Shown in pieces: positions 56,101 through 64,000 of a DNA stretch of 64,000 bases. Position numbers and translations under genes: made by a program. The notes beneath the pieces were generated by a model that saw only the letters and a program-made list of their open reading frames with translations, was not told where the DNA came from and searched no databases. The DNA is from Strongylocentrotus droebachiensis (Eukaryota; Echinodermata; Echinoidea; Camarodonta; Strongylocentrotidae). The stretch's first letter is position 1. Each line of letters opens with the position of its first letter. The stretch covers positions 186,001-250,000 of the forward strand of contig JAVYIG010002208.1 in assembly GCA_035222895.1 (NCBI GenBank), given 5' to 3'.

Positions 56101-58927
56101 TGGAACATGATCTTCTTCGTATAGGATTCGGTGTCAACTTACTGTAAACATGCAAAATATTGAGAGACGTTTACAAAATGTTTTCAAATTATCACCTCCA
56201 TTAATCTTGAAATAAACATGAAATAACTTTGACAATTTTTTTAAAATTTTTATTTACAAGGGATGTTTCACAATATATAATAAGCCTCAAACACAGTCAG
56301 GGCTTCTCTAAATCCGGACCGTATAGACATCTCAATCCGGACTGCCTGGAACCTATTATAGGTCCATGCTGGAACAGCTAGTCTCCGATCGCCTTATTTT
56401 AAGGAAATTACAGAATTTTGTTAGTGTCAAGGAATTTTTAAAGGAGATTTAAATTTAAAAAATAAAAATCAAAGGGAATGTAAGTTTCCTGAAAAGTGAA
56501 AATGTTCACTATTTTAACATTTAATTTGCCTTTAGCTTTAGAAACGGTGGCGGATCCAGGTGAGGGCCGAATCAGCGGCGGTCCCCTTTTTATGGCGACC
56601 TTTACAAAAAAAGGTTAAAGAAAAGAAGAGAGGAAGCGGAAAAAGAGAAAAGAGGGGAACAAAAAGAAGAAATATACTAAAAGCATAAAAATTGCTATTC
56701 TGAAAAACAGGTCAGCAACGTATTAGATAGGATGGAAACCAATCTGGTGTGTTGGCTGATCGGGGGGGGGGCGAATCAGCTGCGGCTCTCTTTTGGGGGG
56801 CAGCCTAAAACATGGAATTTGGGGAAAGAGAGAACAATGGAACGAAAAATGAGAAAAGAAAGAGAAGAAGATAGAGGGTGGAGGAAAGGAGAGAGAAAGA
56901 AAAATAGAGAGAGAGAGAAAGAAAAATAGAGAGAGAGAGAGAAAGAAAGAAAAAAGGAGGAACACGAAACTTAAATTTACATTTTCATGTAGAGCAGGGA
57001 GTTGATGAGTTGGCTCTACATGTGCCTTAGAAGTCTGTGGACGAAAGTAAATTTAAAAAAATTGAAGAACTTCCTGGGGCTCCGCCCCCTAGACTCCCGG
57101 CAAAGAATCTGCCCCTGCATCCCTTCCGTAAAGATAAAAGTGATTCCCAAGTCAACATTTTGTTGTTTACAATTGGAGAGAGTGCATGTGAGCGATATGT
57201 AGTTTAAGCTTCTAACAACCACTCCCGTGCACTTTTTATTATTTACACAATTTCTTGATGTCTGCCATGGTGCCTCGAGATCACTGGAGCTATGAAAGAT
57301 AATAATGTATAGCAAGAGTCCCTTTTGAGTGAAGGGTTAATCCTTTTTATCCAAATGGATTCTTCTACCATTCTTGACCAGAAGTGCGTTTCAACTCAAT
57401 AATGCGGGCATCTGATCGCATTGAATATCGTAGGGGAGATATGTAAGTTTGTATGTGTGTCTGAGTATGTGAGCTTGTGTGATGTGTTTGTCTGTCTGTA
57501 CGTATGGATTTGATTTATGATATTCATTCAGTATAATTAATTTGAAAACATTATGTACTATACTTGATACTTGATGAGGTAATCCCTGAAGCAGCTTTTC
57601 CAAGCTATACTGGGATGGGATGTGTTGTGACAGCAGGTGAAGGTGCAGACAACAAAAGGGGTGTACAATTTCTTTATACAGTAAAACAGTGACGTGCAAG
57701 TAAAAAAACATGCAGCTGCATTAAACTATATTATGTATTTTTGTAGGGATGTACAATTTTCTTTGTATTTTGATATTTTTTTTGGTATATATATTGTACT
57801 GAATGAATACAATAAAATATGCTACAAAACAACAACAACAAATCAGGAAAAAAATTAAGGGCGTGTTCTGCTATATATTACTGAATAAGATAAAATGCCT
57901 AATACGAGGGCTTTTGTGTGCTCTCCTAAGCACACAATATAACGGTATATAGGGACAGTGCAATTTAAATTTCAAGGGATGGATTAGAGTTATTAGGGAA
58001 TTTTAGATTCTGCACGACGAGAACGTGGACTGCCCTTTTAAGGCAATGTGACGTCCTTTTAAGGCACTGGCTCATGGCTATTTTGTTCTATTTTTTTTAA
58101 AGCAATTTTGTTTTAATTCTCCAAAATGTGTAATACAAACCAATTGAATAAAATAAACGTGTTCAATATTGATTGCTTTTACATAAACATAATTTTAAAC
58201 AAAATTATTTGCAGTATAATACTTAGCAACAAAGTAAACGTATACGTACTTAAACATAATATATATGTCAATTGTAAATGTTAATCACTTATATAAAACA
58301 AAAAACTTAAACAAATCTGGAGGTAATTTAACTTGAACAATGCCTGCTCCTCCCTCCCCCCTCCCAGCTGTGAACCCAGCTTTCCCATTCTAATTGCTAT
58401 TTTCTTTTCTTCATCCCTATACTTAAAAATGCTTCTTTTTTACATTCTTTTATATAGAATGTTTTGGCGCACACACACACGCACACACACAAACAAACGC
58501 ACACATACACAAAAGAAAACGAATCAAGAGAAAAATAAAAATAAAAGACTAAGGAGAAGACGAAGGAAGAAGAGGAAGAAGGGGAAAAGAAGGGGAAAAG
58601 AAGAAGGGGAAAAGAAGAAGGGGAAAAGAAGAAGGGGAAAAGAAGAAGGGGAAAAGAAGAAGGGGAAAAAAGAAGGGGAAAAGAAGAAGGGGAAAAGAAG
58701 AAGGGGAAAAGAAGAAGGGGAAATTAAAGAAGAAAAGAAGAATTAGAAGAAGGAGAAAAGAAGAATTAGAGGATAAAGAAATAGGAGGAGGAAAAAAAGG
58801 AGAATTAAGGAGAACGAGGGGTGAATTGAAGAAGAACAACAACAAGAAGAAGGAGAAGAAGAAGAAATTTGACAGAATAAGAAGAATGAGAGACAATTAC
58901 ATGTATGTCCTACATTAACTTACCCAT
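41120..58927 (-). CDS. NRF-6-like multipass acyltransferase (Acyl_transf_3), ~16 coding exons
   Basis: Exons from 5' to 3': 58924-58927 (ATG G), 54937-55158, 54002-54147, 53355-53417, 52235-52328, 51571-51728, 49753-49932, 49204-49300, 47981-48073, 47412-47583, 45707-45786, 44881-44991, 43700-43832, 43017-43218, 41648-41790, 41120-41230. Intron phases agree at every join except 54002 to 53417, where the strong donor leaves phase 0 and phase 1 is needed. A weak donor at about 54007 would fix it. About 667 aa: signal peptide (GIFIILSIACCLSSAQ), luminal NRF domain (PSSGILEGNIAWLGDYRQC, GVCLPEECREKD), then CLHGMRVISMFWIILGH, DTFFFLGGLLVAY, WWWTNFLYINNFV, SWSWYLATDMQLFLL, WIPLSRLTFCAYLLHP. These are hallmarks of the nose-resistant-to-fluoxetine family, membrane proteins with an acyltransferase-3 domain. 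Substrate unknown. The four-base first coding exon is inferred from phase. Confidence 0.85.
42360..42660. repeat. degenerate ~30 bp tandem repeat (gggcacttatcagaagtaaaa-like)
   Basis: Eight or so units of the type aaaaagggcacttatcagag are spaced about 28-35 bp apart, in an intron of the NRF-like gene. The neighbouring 42732-42800 matches part of the hAT element at 31977-32055, so this is probably the interior of a related, eroded hAT-type element. Confidence 0.6.
45330..45675. repeat. CCACCCAACC minisatellite with 45 bp units, G-rich on the transcript
   Basis: accgaccaacacaccaaccc recurs at 45548, 45593 and 45638 (45 bp period), preceded by a less regular cccacccaaacacc region. The NRF-like transcript strand reads GGGTGGGT-type runs starting about 30 nt after the 5' splice site at 45706. 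The 45 bp period gives 15-residue Pro/Thr repeats in open frames, which are not genes. Confidence 0.85.
45967..46467. mobile_element. TTAA-flanked MITE (AGGTA.TACAAAGTTTTGG ends), copy 1
   Basis: Left AGGTATTACAAAGTTTTGG and right CCAAAACTTTGTATTACCT, with TTAA at 45963-45966 and 46468-46471. The interior (ccggtaaatttttatattca, ggtcgcagctaccattgtac, ggtcaagatatt) is shared in inverted orientation with 63579-64000. Confidence 0.85.
46472..47411. other. intron of the NRF-like gene, no element resolved
   Basis: A/T-rich, with eroded hAT-like poly-G and poly-C stretches at 47215-47370. No coding signal beyond the neighbouring exons. Confidence 0.5.
48892..49151. mobile_element. foldback MITE, ~120 bp arms
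   Basis: tgaacatgacggacaaagaa at the left pairs with its complement at the right end. Long pairing continues (cctcaacaattgctgtggta, ccttcactgct, gtaaaaatgtgtagaacagg) to a loop of about 12-15 nt near 49014-49027. It could form a stable long hairpin in NRF-like pre-mRNA. Confidence 0.85.
49479..49647. mobile_element. MITE with AGGCGGTGTCACACAG ends
   Basis: aggcggtgtcacacag at the left and ctgtgtgacaccgcct at the right, with TTAA-like flanks (ttaa at 49475-49478; ttaaaa overlapping the right end). About 170 bp, no coding. Confidence 0.7.
49970..50250 (-). repeat. tRNA-derived SINE-like repeat, copy 2 (A and B boxes)
   Basis: The minus strand carries tggcctgatggtagagtcg (A box-like) and GGTTCAAGTCC (B box) in a tRNA-like head, plus the outer catatttgtggctta and aatttctcccaggaagcatt blocks shared with 5600-5810. 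It lies in an NRF-like intron, in the same sense as the gene. Confidence 0.7.
50575..51020. repeat. degraded GGACAATTACC-type repeat region
   Basis: Units such as aattatcccgaactgcccctgg, ggaaaactcccccaattac and actggacaatga resemble the arrays at 6847-7318 and 10440-10740. Erosion is heavy. A CA-rich tract lies just upstream (50370-50430). Confidence 0.4.
51038..51556 (+). mobile_element. 5'-truncated non-LTR retrotransposon (L2/CR1-like) 3' end
   Basis: Encodes the C-terminal part of a LINE reverse transcriptase: KLETVQNRAARLIF, then after a small frameshift LHQRILFKFCVYAFK, RNLRSA, FAVAASKTWNSIPLSIM and FKRSLKSN. These match the thumb and tail of L2/CR1-like ORF2 (L..vQNRAARLi, ..A...WNsLP...). 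It is followed by taagcgctatg and an (ATT)n tail at 51538-51556, the usual 3' end for this group. It ends close to the splice donor of an NRF-like exon (51571) on the opposite strand. Confidence 0.8.
52499..52777. mobile_element. MITE (CCGGGGGTTACTCA ends) with ~11 bp flanking duplication
   Basis: gggggttactcagatttgg and ggtgtgccact at the left mirror agtggcacaccc and tgagtacccctccc at the right. gtgttttggtc flanks both sides (52488-52498 and 52778-52788). The duplication length (9-11 bp, part could be chance) is closer to Mutator-like than hAT elements. Confidence 0.75.
57994..58070. mobile_element. truncated copy 3 of the AGGGACTTTT MITE family
   Basis: Left end agggaattttagattctgca and core tgacgtccttttaaggcactgg match the copies at 14096-14208 and 36469-36596. 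The right arm is lost. Confidence 0.65.
58545..58870. repeat. purine tract with GAAGAAGGGGAAAA minisatellite
   Basis: About 325 bp almost entirely A/G on the plus strand. Units of gaagaaggggaaaa (14-15 bp) are repeated about ten times at 58580-58720. The Lys/Glu-rich and Phe/Ser-rich open frames are by-products. It lies about 50 bp inside intron 1 of the NRF-like gene as modelled. Confidence 0.9.
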
Positions 58928-59462
58928 TTTAATTATCAAACTATTTCCTGTAATTTGGCTATAATTCTCGATTCCAATCAGTAGCCTGATGTGCTATATA
59001 GCAAGTCAAAACAACTTGCATCCAAGCTTTCCATGGAATAGTGTGCACATCACACGTGTATAGTATTCCTTCCTGGCTGTTAATCCCGTATTTACAGTAT
59101 ATCTCCCCAGCGTATCATCTATGTAAGTCGTGATGGCGAATACAAACACACTGAACTTATACAGACTATACCTACCTGAAAATTCAGTAGGCAAGCTCTC
59201 GTCCACTCCTGTGGACGTTCACATGCCAAGCGATATCACTTACCTTGAGATCACTGGAGCAAGGATAGGTGACAATGATTATCATGAATAACCATACAAT
59301 AGGTTTCGGCGATTTATAAGTTATGCGGGAGAACTAGTGTAATGGGCATCGGACTATGAAGGAGGAATTAAGGTAGGTCCATGATCGGAGCAGGGAGGTG
59401 ATAACGAAGAAGTGGAATCAAGCCGCTCTCTTTTGACCCAATGCATCGCCAACTGTTGACCA
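58928..59462. other. 5' flank of the NRF-like gene
   Basis: Would hold the 5' UTR and promoter if the ATG at 58927-58925 is correct. Minus-strand donor-like sites occur at about 59169-59173 and 59238. No TATA box or clear start site is recognised. Confidence 0.35.
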
Positions 59463-59621
59463 GGGCCCCGTTGCACAAAACTTACCATTGATGGTAACTT
59501 TACCATCAATGGTAACTACCATGGTAACCTTGATTTTGATTGACTGTTGAGCCCTGTTACCATGGTAGTTGCCATTGATGGCAAAGTTACCATCAATTGA
59601 AAGTTTTATGCAACGGGGCCC
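59463..59621. mobile_element. MITE with GGGCCCCGTTGCA ends and ACCATxxATGGTAA subrepeats
   Basis: gggccccgttgcacaaaactt at the left and aagttttatgcaacggggccc at the right. The interior is built from taccattgatggtaa / ttaccatcaatggta palindromic units, so it folds into nested hairpins. 159 bp. Confidence 0.85.
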
Positions 59622-60079
59622 AGGTGGTGAGATAAAAGAGCGCGTGAAATTAATATCAGGATTTGGAATTCCTACATCAGAAAGTGGTATCCCAGCAAAT
59701 GTTCGCTGTCCCTTTCAATGATTTCTAATGTCGATTTTCTGGTTTCACAATTTGGCGAGCGAGCGAAATTTGAGCATATTATGTATGTTGTGAAAGTGTT
59801 ATTTGTCACCAAAATATACGAGATAAGATAAATAAAATGCATATTCGGGCAGCCCGAACATTGGTAATTTTTAAATTTTCGGGGAAAGAGAGGCTGCAAC
59901 CCCATTCCGCATTAACTGCAGGTGTTATGAAATAAAATTTGAATCCTTGTGAAGTATATATAGAGACAGCTCGTGCTACAACCATGCATTATTGTAATGA
60001 AAACTTATTTGGAATTCCAGAACTATTAAACTCCTGTGGTACTATATAATTATATGTGTTTCATGACTGTCATAATATA

Positions 60080-61259
60080 GGATTTCCCGGCCAAATTCGC
60101 GTGTTTGTCATTCGAATTCATATACTTTGCATATAAGTTAGCGCAGATCGGCTTTGCCATGCCAATTCTCATTCAATTTTCCAGTTTTTGTATTTAATTT
60201 AGGATTTTGGTCGAAGGGTTTCATAGATCTGTCATTCAATTTAAAAAACTGCTCAACTAGCATTCAAATTAATATTCACTTGTCGAAGCGTAATTTTTAT
60301 CATTCAAATTAACACCTGTCATTCGTATTCGTAATATTTGTATTCAAGTTAGGAATGTTAGGGGGAAGAATTACAACAAACTTTTACAGTTTTTAAATAA
60401 TGCACTTAAAATGCATGATTTGCCATTGGGGTCTAAGCTGTAATTCCATTTATTTATTTTCAGGACAATGCAGATGGTTGTAGTCAGACATAAAGTAAAG
60501 AAGGGGCGAAATCAAGGGATATGGCATTTCTGCACGGACATGTTCATATACACGGGAAAGGTGGGGGTACCCTCAATCGCCCCTTTTTACTACAGAATCG
60601 GAATTTTACAAAAGTAATTCGCATCGTCTCTTATACCCAGCACACCCCTCTGTTTTTCTTAAAGAGTTTAATAGTTTAATTGCCCGCCAGCAGATCAATG
60701 GCTAAAGACATGGCTAAATAATGAATCATGTTCAAATTTTGACTCTAGTCCCTACCCCGGTCACAATATTGTACCCTTTTTCCCCTTTTTCTTCTTAACA
60801 ATCAAACTTAAATGCTGATGAATATCAGATAAATCTAATAAGTATAAGTGTATAAATGCAAGAAAATAAAATATGATGAAATACACATGAAAAAACAATC
60901 TTGAAAGAAAAAGAATGAGCTATAAAAAGTGTGTAATAAACGAGAAATGTATATTGACCATCAATTTAAGTGCACAAAGTGCTAATTTGAATGCTACAAA
61001 TGAATTAGAATGCTAGAAGTACACCGTCGCGTTGTCAGAAAATCGTGTTGCGCCAAATCGAATGACCAAATAGCGAAAGAAGCACATTGTTCATTAATTT
61101 GAATGAAGCATACGTAGATTCTAACGAAAATTCCATAGATTTGAAAACTAGAAAAGGGAATATAAACCCGAGATATACCTGACTGTACTAAAACCGTCGA
61201 ATTTGAACGCAAGACAAATTAATTTGAATGACAAACTCGCGAATTTGGCCGGGAAATCC
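60080..61259. mobile_element. 1.18 kb TIR element with subterminal CATTCAAATTAA-type motifs
   Basis: Left GGATTTCCCGGCCAAATTCG and right cgaatttggccgggaaatcc, with TA on each side (60078-60079 and 61260-61261). tgtcattcgaatt / catt.aaattaa motifs recur about six times within 250 bp of the left end, and their complements (aatttgaatga, cgaatgac) at the right. No transposase; the 72 aa open frame is incidental. Confidence 0.8.
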
Positions 61260-61711
61260 TATATTAAACACTTTCTTTACATCTTTACTTTTTTGTATTC
61301 ATGAATGACTGCACTCTCGTTCGCTTACAAAATACCAACGTGCTCACATTACTCCGTATTCCATATGAATACGAAATAAATATAAGTATCTTTTTTTACA
61401 AACCACTATAAGAGACAAAGCCGTCGATTCTTTTTCATTTTGGGGGATGAATTATCTTAGTTAAAAACGCTTCATAGGATACACAGCCCAGATATTATCA
61501 GAGGCTTCTGTGCCAGTACTATTCTGAATCTTATCTCTTTAAAGGGAACATAACCTATGAAACAATCATGTGAGAGCACACAATTAAGTTTGTAGAAATG
61601 GAAAGAAAAATACAGGAGTATTAAACCTTATCATAGTGCACTTTCACTTGAAGTATCTGCATGTTAATATTATGTAGGAGTCTAAACTAAATACAAACAT
61701 CTAATTCAATT

Positions 61712-62711
61712 CAGGCGCTGATCCAGGATTTCTTAGGGGGTGGGGGGGGCAAATTTTAAATTATGCGAGCCAAATATTGGTACGTAATGGTGACACCGCA
61801 AGTGACGAAATGAGCAAAAACGTTTGGGGACGGGGGGGGGGGGGGAAGGTAGACCAAAAAAATCCGCACCACCCCACTCTTACATGCAGGCCCCGCTGAA
61901 CGTTTATCTGAGTAGGGGGTAGAGCGTTGCGTAAATTGGCGTGGGGTCTAGGGGCGAAGACCCTGCGGGGGTCCAGGGGGCGGAGCCCCCGGAAACTCAG
62001 GGGTTTTTGGCAATAAATTACGGTCATATGAGTATATTTTGATACCTTATTTGTGACACTGGCAGAACACAAATTGGCGTGGGGTCCAGGGGGCAGAGCC
62101 CCGGAAGCTCAGTGGTTATAGGCATTTAACAACGGTCAGATAAGCATGCAGAGGCCCGCCTTAGGGCCCCTGGTGGGGTCTTGGGGGCAGAGCCACCGAA
62201 AGTCAACTGGTTTTAGGCATTTAATTACGGTCAGATGAACATATTTCGATACCTTGTTTGTGACACTGGCAGGTCACTAATTGGTGTGGGGTCCAGGGGC
62301 GGAGCCCCCAGGAGCTCTGGGGTTTTAGGCATTAAATTAGCGTCAGATTTAGCTCTCCTCATTCCCTTTCCTTTCCTTCCCCCTTTTGGGGGGCGGGGGA
62401 GGGCGTGGGGGAGGCAAGGGCCCGTTCCCCCCCCCGAACTACAACTTATTGGCGGGAAAATTGCAACTGATATCCCCCTTTTTTTTTTTTTCCTCCCCCC
62501 CCCCCTTTCCTTCCTTCTCTCTTATTTTTTGATGGGGGGGAGCTGGGAGGCAAGGCCCTTTCGGCCCCCCCCCCCGATCTCCTTTTTTTTCTTCTTCCTC
62601 TTCTTTCTTTCCCTTTCCTCTTTCCCTTCTCTCTCTCTCTCTCTCTTTTTTTTCTTTTTTACGGGGAGGGGGGGGGGGGGCAAGGCCCGCTCCCCCCTGG
62701 ATCCGCGCCTG
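61712..62711. mobile_element. hAT-like element with satellite monomers
   Basis: Ends CAGGCGCTGATCCAGG and CCTGGATCCGCGCCTG. Flanking 8-mers do not match, so an end may be rearranged. The interior has four diverged copies of the ~94 bp monomer (61930-62340: ggggcggagcccc, ttttaggcatttaatta, cggtcagatgaacat), then G-, T- and CT-rich runs. Non-coding. Confidence 0.7.
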
Positions 62712-63578
62712 CATGCAGTTGTCTTATAATTGAGGATATATTAATACTGAAGATTGCTCAGCTGAAAGCTATCCGTGATGACATGAAGCAGACGTAATTA
62801 GATCTTAAACGAAATCCTTTTCAGCGACCATTCGTATTTGCTTTTACTGAAAATTAATTACAGATAAAGTGTTTCTTCTAAAAGTAGACTAATGTCTATG
62901 TTCTAACTAGGTTTCCTGCCTGATGGACTGTTGCAAAGCACTAGTCAATTGAAAATAAGAAGACGTAAATATCAAACATACAGTTTTTCTTGTTTTTATT
63001 ACTTTGAAATACAGATAAAATTTATACATGTAAAACATTTTATCTACAAATATCAGATCGAATGTCAACTCTTCCTGTACAACAGTAGTTGATCGAAACA
63101 AACATAACAGTAAAATCAAAGCACTCAACACTTTTCTTTCCATCTGAACAGGAGAAAAAAAATTGTCAAGTTTTGAAAAGTATCCAAATGAATTATTCAA
63201 GCATGCTCTAAAATGAATTATTTCAAGCATGTCCTAAAATTAAAAAAATCATCAAGTTTAATATAAAATATAGATGCAACTTTCACAGATATATTGATGA
63301 GCAATCGCTTGCAAGCTTATAGTACAACAAGAGGTCAGAAAGAACAGACTTGGTATAATGGAAGAAGTGCACACAACAAAACATTTACATCAATTCTTTA
63401 ATGATACGATTGTAACACTTGCATCGATAAATGAATGGAAAAAATGAATTAAAATATATAACAGAGTGGAATATTGTTTACTTATCATTTCATGACTCTC
63501 AATGAAATCTATTTCCATGCAACTTATCAGTACAATTCTACAGTTGGTCAACTTTGTTAATACCACGTGGTAGCTTAA
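62712..63578. other. intergenic, A/T-rich
   Basis: Only short open frames; no gene or element is recognised. Confidence 0.5.
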
Positions 63579-64000
63579 AGGTAATACAAAGTTTTGGGAA
63601 ATTTTGAAAAATTGGGTGGATAGTGAATCTTTACAATTTTTATATATTTGGATGCCCCTGTGGATTTATTAAAAGCACTAAAAAAATTAACCCCTAAAAC
63701 ACTTTTGTTTTCGAGAAAAATTGAATATAAAAATTTACCGGTGCTCCCGGTAAATTTTGACAATTTTCAAATAGCGCCTACGGCCGTACAATGGTAGCTG
63801 CGACCATGAAAATCTCAGAAAATATAGTTATGATATATAATTTCCAAACGGGAATAGCTAATCGGTCGATTTTAGTCAAGAAACATTGTTTTATAGCTAA
63901 ATTGATATCTTGACCTTGAGAGGGAGCTATACAACATAAAGAGTTTATTATTTATAATTTCATAACTTTAGACTTGATTTCAACCGGGACAACGATCAAT
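63579..64000. mobile_element. TTAA-flanked MITE, copy 2 (inverted), cut by window end
   Basis: Starts after TTAA (63575-63578) with AGGTAATACAAAGTTTTGGG and runs as the reverse complement of 46467 back to about 46045, with scattered differences. The far terminus lies beyond the window. Confidence 0.85.

Larger units (their letters stand above)
55159..58923. other. long first intron of the NRF-like gene
   Basis: Holds an eroded hAT-like piece (about 56543-56960), a fragment of the 94 bp satellite monomer (ggggctccgccccc, about 57075), (GA)n at 56880-56955, and the purine tract and MITE listed separately. No other gene is seen. An inverted-repeat-like pair (gtgtgtgtattggg region, 55800-55930) was not resolved. 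Confidence 0.5.

Noticed and set aside
58333..58896. Lys/Glu-rich ORF and opposite Phe/Ser-rich ORF
   Set aside because: Purine/pyrimidine tract low complexity.

Overview
This window is animal nuclear DNA. It has spliced genes with GT-AG introns, is AT-rich with long poly-G/poly-C and microsatellite runs, and is dense in transposon debris. The repeat style (hAT-like elements with poly-G flanks, BEL/Pao retroelements, tRNA-derived SINEs) together with an intronless beta-1,3-galactosyltransferase, a proteinase K-like S8 protease and an NRF-6-type acyltransferase fits a marine invertebrate, most likely an echinoderm such as a sea urchin. The species assignment is inference only.

Layout. 1-3000: repeats, including a 1.1 kb foldback transposon with TA target duplications. 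3019-4851 (+): single-exon GT31 beta-1,3-galactosyltransferase-like gene. 7944-14509 (+): eight-exon S8A protease gene that I could join in one open frame (453 aa). Its His, Ser and oxyanion Asn are present, but the catalytic Asp position reads Gly. The first half of exon 2 also exists as two decayed extra copies in the intron just upstream.

16448-29324: a 12.9 kb composite of at least four BEL/Pao-like LTR retroelement pieces (gag, zinc knuckles, DUF1758-type protease). The two longest copies fuse Gag-protease in frame to the segment that normally precedes integrase, with almost all reverse transcriptase and RNase H missing. The composite holds a 2.08 kb imperfect palindrome with a 13 nt spacer, a captured C-terminal segment of a host SLC20/PiT phosphate transporter, and a 140 bp direct repeat bracketing the whole block.

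29453-32452: three hAT-like nonautonomous elements, two with clear 8 bp target duplications. One carries a 283 bp higher-order satellite and another a broken C2H2 zinc-finger fragment. 33-41 kb: SINE-like repeats, hairpin MITEs, a TTAA-flanked MITE, (GA)n arrays and one possible short secreted peptide (36891-37115).

41120-58927 (-): a nose-resistant-to-fluoxetine (NRF-6)-like acyltransferase gene rebuilt from about 16 coding exons, with introns full of MITEs, a LINE 3' end, a SINE and a 45 bp G-rich (on the transcript) minisatellite next to a splice donor. 59-64 kb: further MITEs, a 1.2 kb terminal-inverted-repeat element, a hAT-like element and a TTAA element cut by the window end.

The genes look functionally unrelated (Golgi glycosylation, a secreted protease or pseudoprotease, a membrane acyltransferase). 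The main interest lies in the retroelement composite, the altered protease and the families of short elements. All gene names rest on motif recognition; no database search was run.
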